Positions 17,044-26,076 of a DNA stretch of 43,915 bases are shown here, piece after piece. The notes under the pieces are model-generated. The model was not told the origin of the DNA and made no database searches. It saw nothing but the letters and a program-made list of their open reading frames with translations. Position 1 is the first letter of the stretch; the number at the start of each line of letters is the position of its first letter. The stretch comes from an uncultured Collinsella sp. GTDB taxonomy: Bacteria; Actinomycetota; Coriobacteriia; Coriobacteriales; Coriobacteriaceae. The translations under genes and the position numbers were made by a program. The stretch spans positions 1 to 43,915 of the forward strand of contig CALKBO010000043.1 of NCBI GenBank assembly GCA_937989875.1, given 5' to 3'.

Positions 17044-19725
17044 ATGCAAAAGGAATACCTGTCCGCCGCGGCGGAGGTGCTCAGCGACCAGGGTGTCGAT
17101 GAGAACCTTGGCCTGAGCAACGACGAGGCGTCGTCGCGCCTCGCCAAGACAGGCCCTAACAAGCTCGAGGAAGCCGAGAAGACGCCGTTGTGGAAGCGCT
17201 TCTTTGAGCAGATGGCCGACCCCATGGTCATCATGCTGATCGTTGCCGCCGTCATCAGCGCGCTCACGGGCATGGTCAAGGGCGAGGCGGACTTTGCCGA
17301 TGTCGCCATCATCATGTTCGTCGTTATCGTCAACTCGGTGCTGGGCGTGGTTCAGGAGGCCAAGAGCGAGGAAGCTCTCGAGGCCCTGCAGGAGATGAGC
17401 GCCGCGCAGTCCAAGGTTCTGCGCGACGGCAAGCTCGTGCACCTGCCGAGCGCCGAGCTCGTGCCCGGCGATGTGATCATGCTCGAGGCGGGCGACTCCG
17501 TCCCGGCCGACTGCCGCGTGCTCGAGAGCGCCACGATGAAGATCGAGGAGGCCGCCCTTACCGGCGAGTCCGTACCCGTCGAGAAGCATGCCAACGTGAT
17601 CGAGCTCGCCGCCGGCACCGACGACGTGCCGCTCGGCGACCGCAAGAACATGTGCTACATGGGCTCCACCGTGGTGTACGGCCGTGGCCGCGCCGTCGTA
17701 GTCGGTACCGGCATGAACACCGAGATGGGTAAGATCGCCGGCGCCCTGGCCGAGGCCAAGGAAGAGCTCACGCCGCTGCAGGTGAAGCTTGCCGAGCTCA
17801 GCCGCATCCTCACCATCATGGTTATCGTCATCTGCGTCGTCATCTTTGGCGTTGATATCATCCGCCACGGCGTGGGCAACGTTCTTACCGACCCGACCGC
17901 CCTGCTCGATACCTTTATGGTTGCCGTCTCGCTCGCCGTCGCTGCCATCCCCGAGGGCCTGGTCGCCGTCGTGACCATCGTGCTGTCGCTTGGCGTGACC
18001 AAGATGGCCAAGCGCCAGGCAATCATCCGCAAGCTCTCTGCCGTCGAGACGCTCGGCTGCACGCAGACCATCTGCTCCGACAAGACCGGTACCCTTACCC
18101 AAAACAAGATGACCGTCGTCAAGCACGAGCTCGCCGCACCTAAGGAGAAGTTCCTGGCCGGCATGGCTCTGTGCTCCGATGCCCAGTGGGACGAGGAGCT
18201 GGGCGAGGCCGTGGGCGAGCCGACTGAGTGCGCGCTCGTCAACGACGCCGGCAAGGCGGGCCTCACTGGCCTGACTGCCGAGCACCCGCGCGTGGGCGAG
18301 GCCCCGTTCGACTCGGGCCGCAAGATGATGTCCGTGGTCGTCGAGACCCTGGACGGCGAGTATGAGCAGTACACCAAGGGCGCGCCCGACGTGGTGATCG
18401 GCCTGTGCACCCACATCTACGAGGGCGATAAGGTCGTTCCGCTGACTGAGGAGCGTCGTGCCGAGCTCGTGGCAGCCAACAAGGCCATGGCTGACGAGGC
18501 CCTGCGCGTGCTGGCGCTGGCGAGCCGCACCTACACCGAGGTTCCCGCCGACTGCAGCCCCGCTGCGCTTGAGCATGACCTGGTATTCTGCGGCCTGTCC
18601 GGCATGATCGACCCGGTCCGTCCCGAAGTGGCCGACGCTATCCGCGAGGCGCACGACGCTGGCATCCGCACCGTCATGATCACGGGCGACCACATCGACA
18701 CCGCCGTGGCCATCGCCAAGCAGCTTGGCATCGTCGCCGATCGCAGCCAGGCCATTACCGGTGCCGACCTCGACCGCATGAGCGACGAGGAGCTCGACGC
18801 GCACATCGAGGACTACGGCGTGTACGCCCGCGTCCAGCCCGAGCACAAGACGCGCATCGTCGAGGCCTGGAAGTCGCGCGACCAGATCGTGGCCATGACG
18901 GGCGACGGCGTCAACGACGCCCCGTCCATCAAGCGCGCCGACATCGGCGTCGGTATGGGCATCACCGGCACCGACGTCACCAAGAACGTTGCCGACATGG
19001 TGCTTGCCGACGACAACTTCGCCACCATCATCGGTGCCTGCGAAGAGGGCCGTCGCATCTACGACAACATCCGCAAGGTCATCCAGTTCCTGCTTTCGGC
19101 CAACCTTGCCGAGGTGTTCTCGGTGTTTATCGCCACGCTCATCGGCTTTACCATCTTCCAGCCGGTGCAGCTGCTGTGGGTGAACCTGGTCACCGACTGC
19201 TTCCCCGCGCTCGCGCTGGGCATGGAGGATGCCGAGGGTGACATCATGAAGCGCAAGCCGCGCAACGCCAAGGACGGTGTCTTTGCCGGACATATGGGTC
19301 TGGACTGCGTGGTCCAGGGCCTAATCATCACCGTGCTGGTGCTGGCGAGCTTCTTTGTGGGCGTGTACTTTGACATGGGCTACATCCACATCGCCGATAT
19401 GATCGCCGGCAATGCCGACGAGGAAGGCGTGATGATGGCGTTCATCACGCTCAACATGGTCGAGATTTTCCACTGCTTCAATATGCGCAGCCGTCGTGCG
19501 TCGCTGTTCACCATGAAGAAGCAGAACAAGTGGCTGTGGGCTTCCGCCGCGCTGGCACTGGTGCTGACGGTGATCGTGACCGTGCAGCCGACGCTTGCCG
19601 AGATGTTCTTTGGCCCTGTGACGCTTGAGCTCAAGGGCGTTCTTGCCGCGCTGGGTCTGGCCTTCCTGATCATCCCGCTGATGGAGATCTACAAGGCGAT
19701 CATGCGCGCGGTCGAGAAGGAGTAA
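17044..19725 (+). CDS. Calcium-type cation-translocating P-type ATPase (P2)
   Basis: This 893-aa ion pump has all P-type landmarks: an N-terminal cation ATPase domain (1-75), the actuator loop TGES (about 172), the phosphorylated Asp in CSDKTGTLTQNK (D346), and the hinge GDGVNDAPS (about 618). The transport helices carry PEGL in M4, SANLAEV in M5 and NLVTD in M6, matching the Ca2+-site residues of the SERCA/PacL group. It should therefore export Ca2+ (possibly Mn2+) across the cytoplasmic membrane. Its ribosome binding site is buried in a leader hairpin, so expression is probably conditional. Two repeat units and terminators follow. Confidence 0.92.
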   Translation: MQKEYLSAAAEVLSDQGVDENLGLSNDEASSRLAKTGPNKLEEAEKTPLWKRFFEQMADPMVIMLIVAAVISALTGMVKGEADFADVAIIMFVVIVNSVLGVVQEAKSEEALEALQEMSAAQSKVLRDGKLVHLPSAELVPGDVIMLEAGDSVPADCRVLESATMKIEEAALTGESVPVEKHANVIELAAGTDDVPLGDRKNMCYMGSTVVYGRGRAVVVGTGMNTEMGKIAGALAEAKEELTPLQVKLAELSRILTIMVIVICVVIFGVDIIRHGVGNVLTDPTALLDTFMVAVSLAVAAIPEGLVAVVTIVLSLGVTKMAKRQAIIRKLSAVETLGCTQTICSDKTGTLTQNKMTVVKHELAAPKEKFLAGMALCSDAQWDEELGEAVGEPTECALVNDAGKAGLTGLTAEHPRVGEAPFDSGRKMMSVVVETLDGEYEQYTKGAPDVVIGLCTHIYEGDKVVPLTEERRAELVAANKAMADEALRVLALASRTYTEVPADCSPAALEHDLVFCGLSGMIDPVRPEVADAIREAHDAGIRTVMITGDHIDTAVAIAKQLGIVADRSQAITGADLDRMSDEELDAHIEDYGVYARVQPEHKTRIVEAWKSRDQIVAMTGDGVNDAPSIKRADIGVGMGITGTDVTKNVADMVLADDNFATIIGACEEGRRIYDNIRKVIQFLLSANLAEVFSVFIATLIGFTIFQPVQLLWVNLVTDCFPALALGMEDAEGDIMKRKPRNAKDGVFAGHMGLDCVVQGLIITVLVLASFFVGVYFDMGYIHIADMIAGNADEEGVMMAFITLNMVEIFHCFNMRSRRASLFTMKKQNKWLWASAALALVLTVIVTVQPTLAEMFFGPVTLELKGVLAALGLAFLIIPLMEIYKAIMRAVEKE

Positions 19726-19737
19726 GTTAACCTGTCC

Positions 19738-19826
19738 GGGCCCGCCCCTGCGTGTTTTCTTCTTCGCTGGTCCTCGCGCTTCGCGCTGCGGGATCGCTCA
19801 GAAGAAAACACTCCCGGGGTGGGCCC
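19738..19826. repeat. Long palindrome after the P-ATPase gene
   Basis: GGGCCCGCCCC (19738-19748) pairs with GGGGTGGGCCC (19816-19826), and GTGTTTTCTTC (19752-19762) pairs perfectly with GAAGAAAACAC (19801-19811). A small CGCG hairpin sits at the tip. It may end the ATPase transcript, and its right arm runs into the first direct-repeat unit. Confidence 0.75.
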
Positions 19827-19914
19827 TACGGTATCCTTGCTGGCTTTTCTCCCGCGCGGATGAAAGAGGGCTGAGGGAAAGAAGGTGAGCGGCCGAGCAA
19901 TTGCTCGGCCGCTC
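19811..19914. repeat. Intergenic direct repeat, unit 1
   Basis: This unit of about 104 bp begins CTCCCGGGGTGGGCCC, continues through GGTATCCTTGCTGGCTTTTC and ends in a perfect 28-bp palindrome. It is highly similar to unit 2 at 19948-20053, but the terminal palindromes differ in sequence, so the stem pairing is kept while bases change. Confidence 0.8.
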
Positions 19915-19919
19915 GTTTT
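19887..19919 (+). terminator. Terminator-like palindrome in unit 1
   Basis: GAGCGGCCGAGCAA (19887-19900) is followed directly by its complement (19901-19914) and then by GTTTT. Confidence 0.65.
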
Positions 19920-19947
19920 GAATAAAGGATGTGCCCTTAGGAAACCC

Positions 19948-20053
19948 CTCCCGGCGGGCGGGCCCTGCGGTATCCTTGCTGGCTTTTCTCCCGTGCGGAT
20001 GAAAAGGGCTGAGGGAAAGTATGTGAGCTGGTCGGGCTTTGCCCGGCCAGCTC
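19948..20053. repeat. Intergenic direct repeat, unit 2
   Basis: This is the second copy of the unit at 19811-19914, starting CTCCCGGCGGGCGGGCCC and carrying the same GGTATCCTTGCTGGCTTTTC core (from 19969). The offset between units is about 137-139 bp. Confidence 0.8.
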
Positions 20054-20057
20054 TATT
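20025..20057 (+). terminator. Terminator-like hairpin in unit 2
   Basis: GAGCTGGTCGGGC (20025-20037) pairs with GCCCGGCCAGCTC (20041-20053) around TTT, and an AT-rich run follows. It lies just upstream of rsgA. Confidence 0.6.
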
Positions 20058-20106
20058 TGATTTAAAATACCTGCTCAGTTGTGATTTATGGTGCTGGGAG
20101 GCGCTT

Positions 20107-21291
20107 GTGGGCAAGGCGAAGGCTAAGGCGAAGAAAAAGACGACGGGGGCGCGGGCTAAGCGCGATCGTCGTCGGAAGCTCGCGACCGAAGCCCCCGCGT
20201 CTGCCGAGGAGCTGCTGGCAAACGTGCCGGGACTTGACGCGCTGCAGGATGTTCCGGCGTTCGATGACCTGCCGGTCGATGAAGCTCAGCAGGCGGCATT
20301 TGACGACTTTTGCGCACATACCGAGGAGCCCGAGCAGATGCAGCTTGGCGCCGTGGTGCGCTTGGATCGCGGGTTTCCGCTGGTGGCGACTGCCGACGAC
20401 ACCTTCCGCGCCGAGCATGCCGTGGGGTTTGCCAAGTCGCGCGGCGAGGACGAGGTCCTGCTGCCCGCCGTGGGCGACCGTGTGGCGGTGCGCCGCGCTC
20501 CCGGGCACGATATGGGCGTGATTGAGTGCGTGCTGCCGCGCCGTACGAGCTTTGAGCGTTGGCGCGGCCGTGCCCGCGGAGAGCGTCAGGTGCTCTGCTC
20601 CAACGTGGATTGCGTGCTAATCGTGCAGGCGCTCGGTGCCGGTGAGGTGCTGCTCGACCGCGTGGCGCGCTCGCTGGTGTTGGCGCTCGACTGCGATGCC
20701 GAACCGGTGGTGGTGCTCACCAAAGCTGATCGCTGCGATGCCGAGGAGCTCGAGCGCGATCTGGACCGCGTGCGCCGCCTGGTGGGTCCGGACGTGCGCG
20801 TGATCGTGACGTCCTCTGCCGAGGGGCGCGGCCTGGACGAGGTTCGTTCCTGCGTGCCTGCCGGGAGCTGCGCCATGATTCTGGGCGAGTCGGGTGCCGG
20901 CAAGTCGACGCTGCTCAATGCGCTGCTGGGCCACGATACGTTGGCGACCGGCGGTGTGCGCGAACGCGACGACCAGGGCCGTCACACTACCGTCGCGCGC
21001 GTGATGGTGGCACTGCCGGGCGACGCCGGCGTGATCGCCGATGCCCCGGGCCTGCGCAGCTTACCGCTCGTGGGTCACGAGCGGGGTCTGGCGCGCGCCT
21101 TCCCCGAGATTGTCGAGGCATCGCGCGCGTGCCGGTTTGGCGATTGCACGCATACCCATGAGCCGGGTTGTGCCGTTCGCGAGGCCGAGGACGCCGGACA
21201 GATCGACAGCCTGCGTTTGGAAACGTTCCAAAACCTGGCGTCATCCATGCGTGTGAGTGCTCAAATGCTCGATCCCGATGTCCACCTGTAA
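20107..21291 (+). CDS. rsgA: Ribosome small-subunit-dependent GTPase RsgA
   Basis: This 394-aa circularly permuted GTPase acts in late 30S subunit maturation. After a Lys/Arg-rich N-terminal tail (1-35) and an OB fold (about 75-140), the GTPase motifs come in permuted order: G4 TKAD (about 204), G5 SSAEGRG (about 237), G1 GESGAGKST (about 260), G2 around GRHTT, and G3 DAPGL (about 314). A C-terminal zinc finger with CRFGDCTHTHEPGC follows (about 343-356). The GTG at 20107 is chosen because GGGAGG (20096-20101) lies 5 nt upstream; the frame stays open upstream but runs through repeats. Confidence 0.93.
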   Translation: MGKAKAKAKKKTTGARAKRDRRRKLATEAPASAEELLANVPGLDALQDVPAFDDLPVDEAQQAAFDDFCAHTEEPEQMQLGAVVRLDRGFPLVATADDTFRAEHAVGFAKSRGEDEVLLPAVGDRVAVRRAPGHDMGVIECVLPRRTSFERWRGRARGERQVLCSNVDCVLIVQALGAGEVLLDRVARSLVLALDCDAEPVVVLTKADRCDAEELERDLDRVRRLVGPDVRVIVTSSAEGRGLDEVRSCVPAGSCAMILGESGAGKSTLLNALLGHDTLATGGVRERDDQGRHTTVARVMVALPGDAGVIADAPGLRSLPLVGHERGLARAFPEIVEASRACRFGDCTHTHEPGCAVREAEDAGQIDSLRLETFQNLASSMRVSAQMLDPDVHL

Positions 21292-21308
21292 TTGATTTTT
21301 TCTATGAC

Positions 21309-21343
21309 AGCCGTCTTCCAACTGTTCGGGAGACGGCTTTTTT
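21309..21343 (+). terminator. Terminator of rsgA
   Basis: An 11-bp stem, AGCCGTCTTCC (21309-21319) with GGGAGACGGCT (21328-21338), is followed by TTTTTT. Confidence 0.9.
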
Positions 21344-21381
21344 GCTGCGAAAAAGCCTCGAAACATGCAGTTTGCTGACGT

Positions 21382-21433
21382 GCTGACCAAAACCTTGCCA
21401 CGAGCTTGACGGGCTGGTTAGTTTTTGGTCAGC
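21382..21433. promoter_or_regulatory. Dyad upstream of the Tad/Flp operon
   Basis: GCTGACCAAAAC (21382-21393) and its near-exact complement GTTTTTGGTCAGC (21421-21433, one extra T) flank 27 nt. A TTGACA sequence lies just after it at 21441-21446 but has no good -10. It may be an operator or a transcript structure for the pilus operon. Confidence 0.4.
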
Positions 21434-21543
21434 GATTGGTTTGACATCGAAAACCGAGATCGCGATTGCGCCGCTTTGCACTCTGACCACCCAGACAATG
21501 GTGGTACGGGCATTCGCCCGGCACTGCCATGAGAGGAGCGGCC

Positions 21544-22203
21544 GTGAACAAGAGCAAGCGCATCGCTATCAGTCTGGTCGCGGGCGTGCTCGCTGCTCTG
21601 CTCTGCATGGTTTACGGCTCGTCGATCCGCTCGCAAGCCGAACAGGTCCAGGCTGAGACCTTGGCCAAGTACGGTGGCGATCGCGTCGAGGTATGCGTTG
21701 CGGCGCGCGATATCGATGTGGGCGAGACCCTCGATGAGACCAATGTCATAACCCAGGAATGGCTGACGAGTCTGCTGCCGCGTGACGCGGCGACCGAGCT
21801 GCGCCAGGTGCGCGGCGACGTGACGACTTCGCGTATTCCCAAAAACGCCGTGATCTGCAATGTCTACACCAAGGCCGAGAGCCACAAGCTCGAGGTGCCT
21901 AAGGGCAAGGTCGCCGTTTCGGTGGCGGTCGATGCCGAGCACTCGGTCGGCGGTGCTACGGGCGTGGGCAGCTACGTGGATGTGTATGTGCAAAAAGACG
22001 GCGTAACCGATCGGCTGTGCGGCGCGTACGTGATCGATACCAGTGAGGATTCCGGTGCCACGCGCGAGGGCAAGATCGAATGGGTGACGCTGGCGGCTGA
22101 CCCCGAAGACGTCAAGGAACTGCTGGGAGCCTCGGGCAAGGGAACGGTCAGCTTGACGATTCCCGCCACGGCGCGCGGCAAAAAGAGCGGAGGCGACGAG
22201 TGA
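21544..22203 (+). CDS. cpaB: Flp pilus assembly protein CpaB/RcpC (SAF domain)
   Basis: This 219-aa protein has one N-terminal membrane helix (about residues 7-24, LVAGVLAALLCMVYG) and then an SAF domain with VCVAARDIDVGETLDETNV (about 48-66), the hallmark of CpaB. A second RcpC-like segment follows (about 115-200). It acts in Tad pilus assembly at the cell envelope. The GTG at 21544 is preferred over the ATG at 21529 because AGAGGAG (21532-21538) lies 5 nt upstream of it. It is the first gene of a tightly packed Tad operon. Its stop overlaps the next start. Confidence 0.85.
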   Translation: MNKSKRIAISLVAGVLAALLCMVYGSSIRSQAEQVQAETLAKYGGDRVEVCVAARDIDVGETLDETNVITQEWLTSLLPRDAATELRQVRGDVTTSRIPKNAVICNVYTKAESHKLEVPKGKVAVSVAVDAEHSVGGATGVGSYVDVYVQKDGVTDRLCGAYVIDTSEDSGATREGKIEWVTLAADPEDVKELLGASGKGTVSLTIPATARGKKSGGDE

Positions 22204-23852
22204 TGAAGGCGATCTGGCTTGCGTGCTGCGCGTGCGGCGATTACGGGCTGTTGCAGCGGGAAGTCGAGGGCCGTGACGCGGGTGCACAGGTGCTTCGCGT
22301 GGGTGACCTGGACGGGCTGGTTTCCATGGCGCGGGCGTTTCCGTCGCGCCGCGGAGCTGCCATCATCGCGGCGTCTCTGTTTGATACCGAAGATGTGCGC
22401 AAGACTGTTGCGCGCCTGACGGCCGAAGGCCGCGTGAGTCGCGTGGTCGTCTTGATAGAAGCGCTCGATCCGTCGGATATCGAGGGGTTGTTTCGCGCGG
22501 GGGCGACCGAGGTCATCGCTGCGCACAGTATATGCGGCAACGGGCGCGCGGGCGAGGGAGCGGTTGATTCCGATCGGCGCATGACGATTGAGCCCGATGC
22601 TTTTGTTGATAGGGAACCCGGGGCGCCTCGCGCTACAAGAGGCCCGCGTGTTGATGATTATGGAAAAGCGGAAGCCGAGCATGGTCGGCGCCCCCGGAAC
22701 CCCCTTGTATGCGATGACGCTGGAGGGCCGCCGCAGCATGCTGGCGACTCCCCGGCTGTAGATATGGGATACGTGCACGGCGTGAATCTGGCGGATGAAC
22801 TCGACGAAGTTGAGGGCTTTGCCGGGTGCGGCGAGTTGTCGCTGATGCAGCATGAGCAGATTACGCAGAACGAGCCTGCCTTGCAGACCGAACAAGCCGC
22901 CATGCCGGCTTGGACGCAGCGTGTAGTTGCGGCGGGGGAGACGGGGACGCTGTCACCGACGCCCGCCCCGCCGCCTCCGATGCCGCCGGCAGACGCTGCC
23001 GCTTTGCCGCATCGAGCTCCGGTCGTCTGCGTCATTTCGGGCTCGGGCGGTTGCGGCAAGTCGACGATCGTTGCCACCATGGCACACGCATCGTCGCTGT
23101 TGGGCTTGCGTGCCGCCGTGCTCGACCTGGACCTGATGTTTGGAAACCTTTACGACTTGTTAGGCGTCGATGCTCCGCGCGATATGGCGGCACTTATCGA
23201 GCCGTCGGCGGCGGGCACGCTCACCGAGCCGGATATCGTGGCCGCATCGATGCGCGTCGCCCCGGGCGTTACGCTCTGGGGTCCCGTCGCGGCGCCCGAG
23301 CAAGCCGAGCTCATGGCACGTCCGGTGGAGCTACTGCTCGATGTCCTGCGTCGCGAATCCGACGTGGTCTTTATCGATACCTCGGTCTTTTGGGGCGATG
23401 CCGTGGCGGCTGCGGTGGCGGCGAGCGACCGTTGCCTGGTCATTGGCGATGCGGCGGTGTCGTCCGCGACATCGGCGTCGCGCGTCATTGAACTGGCAAG
23501 TCGAGTAGGTGTGCCGCGCACGCGCATGAGCGCCGTGTTCAACCGGTTCGGTGCGCGCGGGGCAGACGAGGATGTTGCCATGCGCTTTGAGATTGCCTGT
23601 GCGTTGAGCTCCAAGATTCGTATCGCCGATGGCGGGCAGGATCTCGCCGCGCTCATGGCGTTTGGGCGCGCTGACGAGGCAGTGGGGCAGACCAGCGCTT
23701 TTGCGACCAGCGTGCGCGAGGCCACGCGCGAGATGCTCGTGGAACTGGGGTGCGCCGTCGGCCCTTGGAGCGATATGGTCGCCGACCGTGCAATGCGCAC
23801 CGAACGCCCGCGTATTCGCCTTCCCTGGTCGCGCGAGGGTGATCAGCGATGA
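22203..23852 (+). CDS. tadZ: TadZ/CpaE-like ATPase
   Basis: This 549-aa protein is a MinD/ParA-type ATPase that positions the Tad pilus machine. An N-terminal receiver-like domain (about 1-105) is followed by an unusually long hydrophilic linker (about 115-275) rich in Pro, Glu and Gly. The ATPase domain follows, with the deviant Walker A motif SGSGGCGKST (about 279-288), LDLDLMFGNLYDLLG (about 307-321) and Walker B VVFIDTS (about 389). The ATG overlaps the cpaB stop (TGATG). The linker varies widely in this family. Confidence 0.82.
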   Translation: MKAIWLACCACGDYGLLQREVEGRDAGAQVLRVGDLDGLVSMARAFPSRRGAAIIAASLFDTEDVRKTVARLTAEGRVSRVVVLIEALDPSDIEGLFRAGATEVIAAHSICGNGRAGEGAVDSDRRMTIEPDAFVDREPGAPRATRGPRVDDYGKAEAEHGRRPRNPLVCDDAGGPPQHAGDSPAVDMGYVHGVNLADELDEVEGFAGCGELSLMQHEQITQNEPALQTEQAAMPAWTQRVVAAGETGTLSPTPAPPPPMPPADAAALPHRAPVVCVISGSGGCGKSTIVATMAHASSLLGLRAAVLDLDLMFGNLYDLLGVDAPRDMAALIEPSAAGTLTEPDIVAASMRVAPGVTLWGPVAAPEQAELMARPVELLLDVLRRESDVVFIDTSVFWGDAVAAAVAASDRCLVIGDAAVSSATSASRVIELASRVGVPRTRMSAVFNRFGARGADEDVAMRFEIACALSSKIRIADGGQDLAALMAFGRADEAVGQTSAFATSVREATREMLVELGCAVGPWSDMVADRAMRTERPRIRLPWSREGDQR

Positions 23853-25177
23853 GCCTGCAAACGAGGATTAAGGCTGCCGGCGCTGCAGCGGCGGCAGCGC
23901 CTGTAGATGCGGGGCGTCGCCGCGCGGTGAAACGACGCACCAAGCGCGCCGTGATGGACCGCATGGGTTACGACGAAGTGGCGCGTATCAGCGCCTATGT
24001 CGACCCGGTACTTGCCCGCTCGGAATTGCGTCCCGCGGTGGAGGCGGCGCTCAATGTTGAGGATCCGACCGATCTCGCGACGCCCGAGCGCGAGACCATC
24101 ATCGACGAGATTTTGGATGACGTGGTGGGCTTGGGGCCGTTGCAGCCGCTCATCGAGGACGACACCGTTACCGAGATCATGATTAACGGCTGCCGCTCGG
24201 CTTTCTTTGAACGCGGCGGCGTCTTGCACCCCATCGAACATGCGTTTGAGGATGATGAGCAGATCCGGGTGCTTATCGACCGCATCATCTCGCCACTTGG
24301 CCGCCGTATCGACGAGCGCAGCCCCATCGTCAACGCCCGCCTCAAAACGGGCTATCGCGTCAACGCGGTGATTCCGCCTGTGGCGATTGACGGACCGATT
24401 CTCACCATCCGAAAGTTCTCGGACCGTATCTGCTCGCTGGACGAGCTTGTGGGGCTGGGGTCGCTGCCGCTTTGGTATGCGCAGCTGCTGTCGTGCGCGG
24501 TGTCGCTGCGACAGGACCTGGCGGTTGCGGGAGGCACGGGATCTGGTAAGACCACCCTGCTCAACGCGTTGTCATGCGAGATTTCCACCGGCGAGCGCAT
24601 CGTGACGATCGAGGACTCTGCCGAGCTCAAGTTTGCGCATCATCCGCACGTGGTGCGCTTAGAGGCGCGCGAGGCTTCAATTGAGGGCGAGGGCGCGGTG
24701 ACGATCCGCGACCTGGTGACCAATGCCCTGCGCATGCGCCCCGACCGCATCGTGGTGGGCGAGGTGCGCGGTGCCGAGTGCTGCGACATGTTGCAGGCCA
24801 TGAACACGGGCCACGACGGGTCGCTCACCACGCTTCATGCGGGCTCAGAACAGGAGACCGTGGTGCGTCTGACGTTGCTTGCACGTTATGGCATCGATCT
24901 GCCGAGCGAGCTCATCGAGGAGCAGATTGCCATGGCGCTCGACGGCATCGTGATGTCCGAGCGCCACGCCGATGGCAGACGTTTCGTCTCCTCGTATTCG
25001 GGGGTGCGTCGCGCCGCGTCGGGCGGCGTAGAGCTCGAGCGCTATGTGACTTTCGATGCCGCCGAGCGCATCTGGACGCTTGACCGCGAGCCGCCGTTTA
25101 TCGCAGAAGGCCTGCGGTCGGGGACGCTCACACAAGAGGAGGTGGACGAATGGAGGTCGCTGTGCCCCTCGTCGTAG
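23849..25177 (+). CDS. cpaF: Tad secretion ATPase TadA/CpaF
   Basis: This 442-aa hexameric ATPase powers assembly of the Flp pilus at the inner face of the membrane. The N-terminal domain (about 30-150) includes DVVGLGPLQPLIEDDTVTEI. Walker A GGTGSGKTT is at about 228-236, the Asp box region IVTIEDSAEL near 250, the Walker B-like RMRPDRIVVGEVRG near 294, and the His box TGHDGSLTTLHA near 320. It overlaps the tadZ stop by 4 nt (ATGA). Confidence 0.93.
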   Translation: MSLQTRIKAAGAAAAAAPVDAGRRRAVKRRTKRAVMDRMGYDEVARISAYVDPVLARSELRPAVEAALNVEDPTDLATPERETIIDEILDDVVGLGPLQPLIEDDTVTEIMINGCRSAFFERGGVLHPIEHAFEDDEQIRVLIDRIISPLGRRIDERSPIVNARLKTGYRVNAVIPPVAIDGPILTIRKFSDRICSLDELVGLGSLPLWYAQLLSCAVSLRQDLAVAGGTGSGKTTLLNALSCEISTGERIVTIEDSAELKFAHHPHVVRLEAREASIEGEGAVTIRDLVTNALRMRPDRIVVGEVRGAECCDMLQAMNTGHDGSLTTLHAGSEQETVVRLTLLARYGIDLPSELIEEQIAMALDGIVMSERHADGRRFVSSYSGVRRAASGGVELERYVTFDAAERIWTLDREPPFIAEGLRSGTLTQEEVDEWRSLCPSS

Positions 25178-26076
25178 GGGGTTTGTCAGGGTTTTCTGTT
25201 GCGACGGCGTGCGGGGCGGAACCTCGTGTGCCGCAGGTACCGCCGGCGGAGCTGGCGCGTCAGGCGCTCGAGACGGTGGCAGAGAAGCTGCCGCGTGAGC
25301 TGGTGGAAAACGATCTGCTGAAAAAGATCGCCCGTTCGTGGGCATCGCTGGCTCCGGCGCGTCGCCTTGGCCTCGCGATCGAGGATGCTTCGGGGCGTTT
25401 GGCGTTTCTGCTGCTATCGAGCGGTGTCTGCTGCGTTTTGCTAACGATGGTGTCGTTATCGCCCCTCGGATTTGCCTTGGGACTTGTTGCTCCGTTTGCC
25501 GTTGGCGCCGCTCGGGATGGCTTTGAGAGCCGGCGCGAGCAACACGATGCAGAAGAGGCCATGCCCGAGGCGTTTACCGCACTTTCCATGTCGCTTGCCT
25601 CGGGACATTCACTGGCCCAGGGCATGCGCTTTGTGGGCGCTCATGCGCAAGAACCGGTGCATACCGAGTTTTTGCGGGTGGCGGCGGCAATCGATTGCGG
25701 CATCTCGGCGACCGACGCGCTCGATGACTTGCTCGTGCGCATCGACGCCCCCGGCCTTTCGCTTGTGACCTTGGCGCTTAAGGTGTCTCAGCGCACCGGT
25801 GCTCCGCTTGCCGACTTACTGTCCGAGGCATCGAGCATGGTGGGGGAGCGCATTGAGCTCAAGCGCCGCCTGGATGTTAAGACGTCGCAGGCTCGCATGT
25901 CTGCGCATATGGTCGCGGCGATGCCGACAGGCATGTGCGCGGTGTTGGCGCTGCTTTCGGCAGATTTTCGTCGCGGTCTTGCGACGCCTGCCGGCGCGGG
26001 CACTGTGGTGCTGGGTCTTGCCCTCAACGCCGTTGCCCTGGTGGTTATCCGGCGCATTATGCGGGTGAAGCTATGA
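25150..26076 (+). CDS. tadB: Tad inner-membrane protein TadB
   Basis: This 308-aa type II secretion F-family protein forms the membrane platform with TadC. Helices near residues 80-115 precede a cytoplasmic T2SSF domain (about 135-260, with AEEAMPEAFTALSMSLASGH), and two C-terminal helices close the protein. The ATG at 25150 follows GAGGAGG inside the 3' end of cpaF, with a 28-nt overlap; a GTG at 25162 is an alternative start. Confidence 0.85.
   Translation: MEVAVPLVVGGLSGFSVATACGAEPRVPQVPPAELARQALETVAEKLPRELVENDLLKKIARSWASLAPARRLGLAIEDASGRLAFLLLSSGVCCVLLTMVSLSPLGFALGLVAPFAVGAARDGFESRREQHDAEEAMPEAFTALSMSLASGHSLAQGMRFVGAHAQEPVHTEFLRVAAAIDCGISATDALDDLLVRIDAPGLSLVTLALKVSQRTGAPLADLLSEASSMVGERIELKRRLDVKTSQARMSAHMVAAMPTGMCAVLALLSADFRRGLATPAGAGTVVLGLALNAVALVVIRRIMRVKL

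Noticed and set aside
16990..19293. 767-aa minus-strand frame over the P-type ATPase
   Set aside because: Antisense shadow with Asp/His/Gly-rich composition.
19689..20114. Minus-strand 141-aa frame with internal repeats
   Set aside because: It translates the two intergenic repeat units and terminators; the repeats explain the protein-level similarity.
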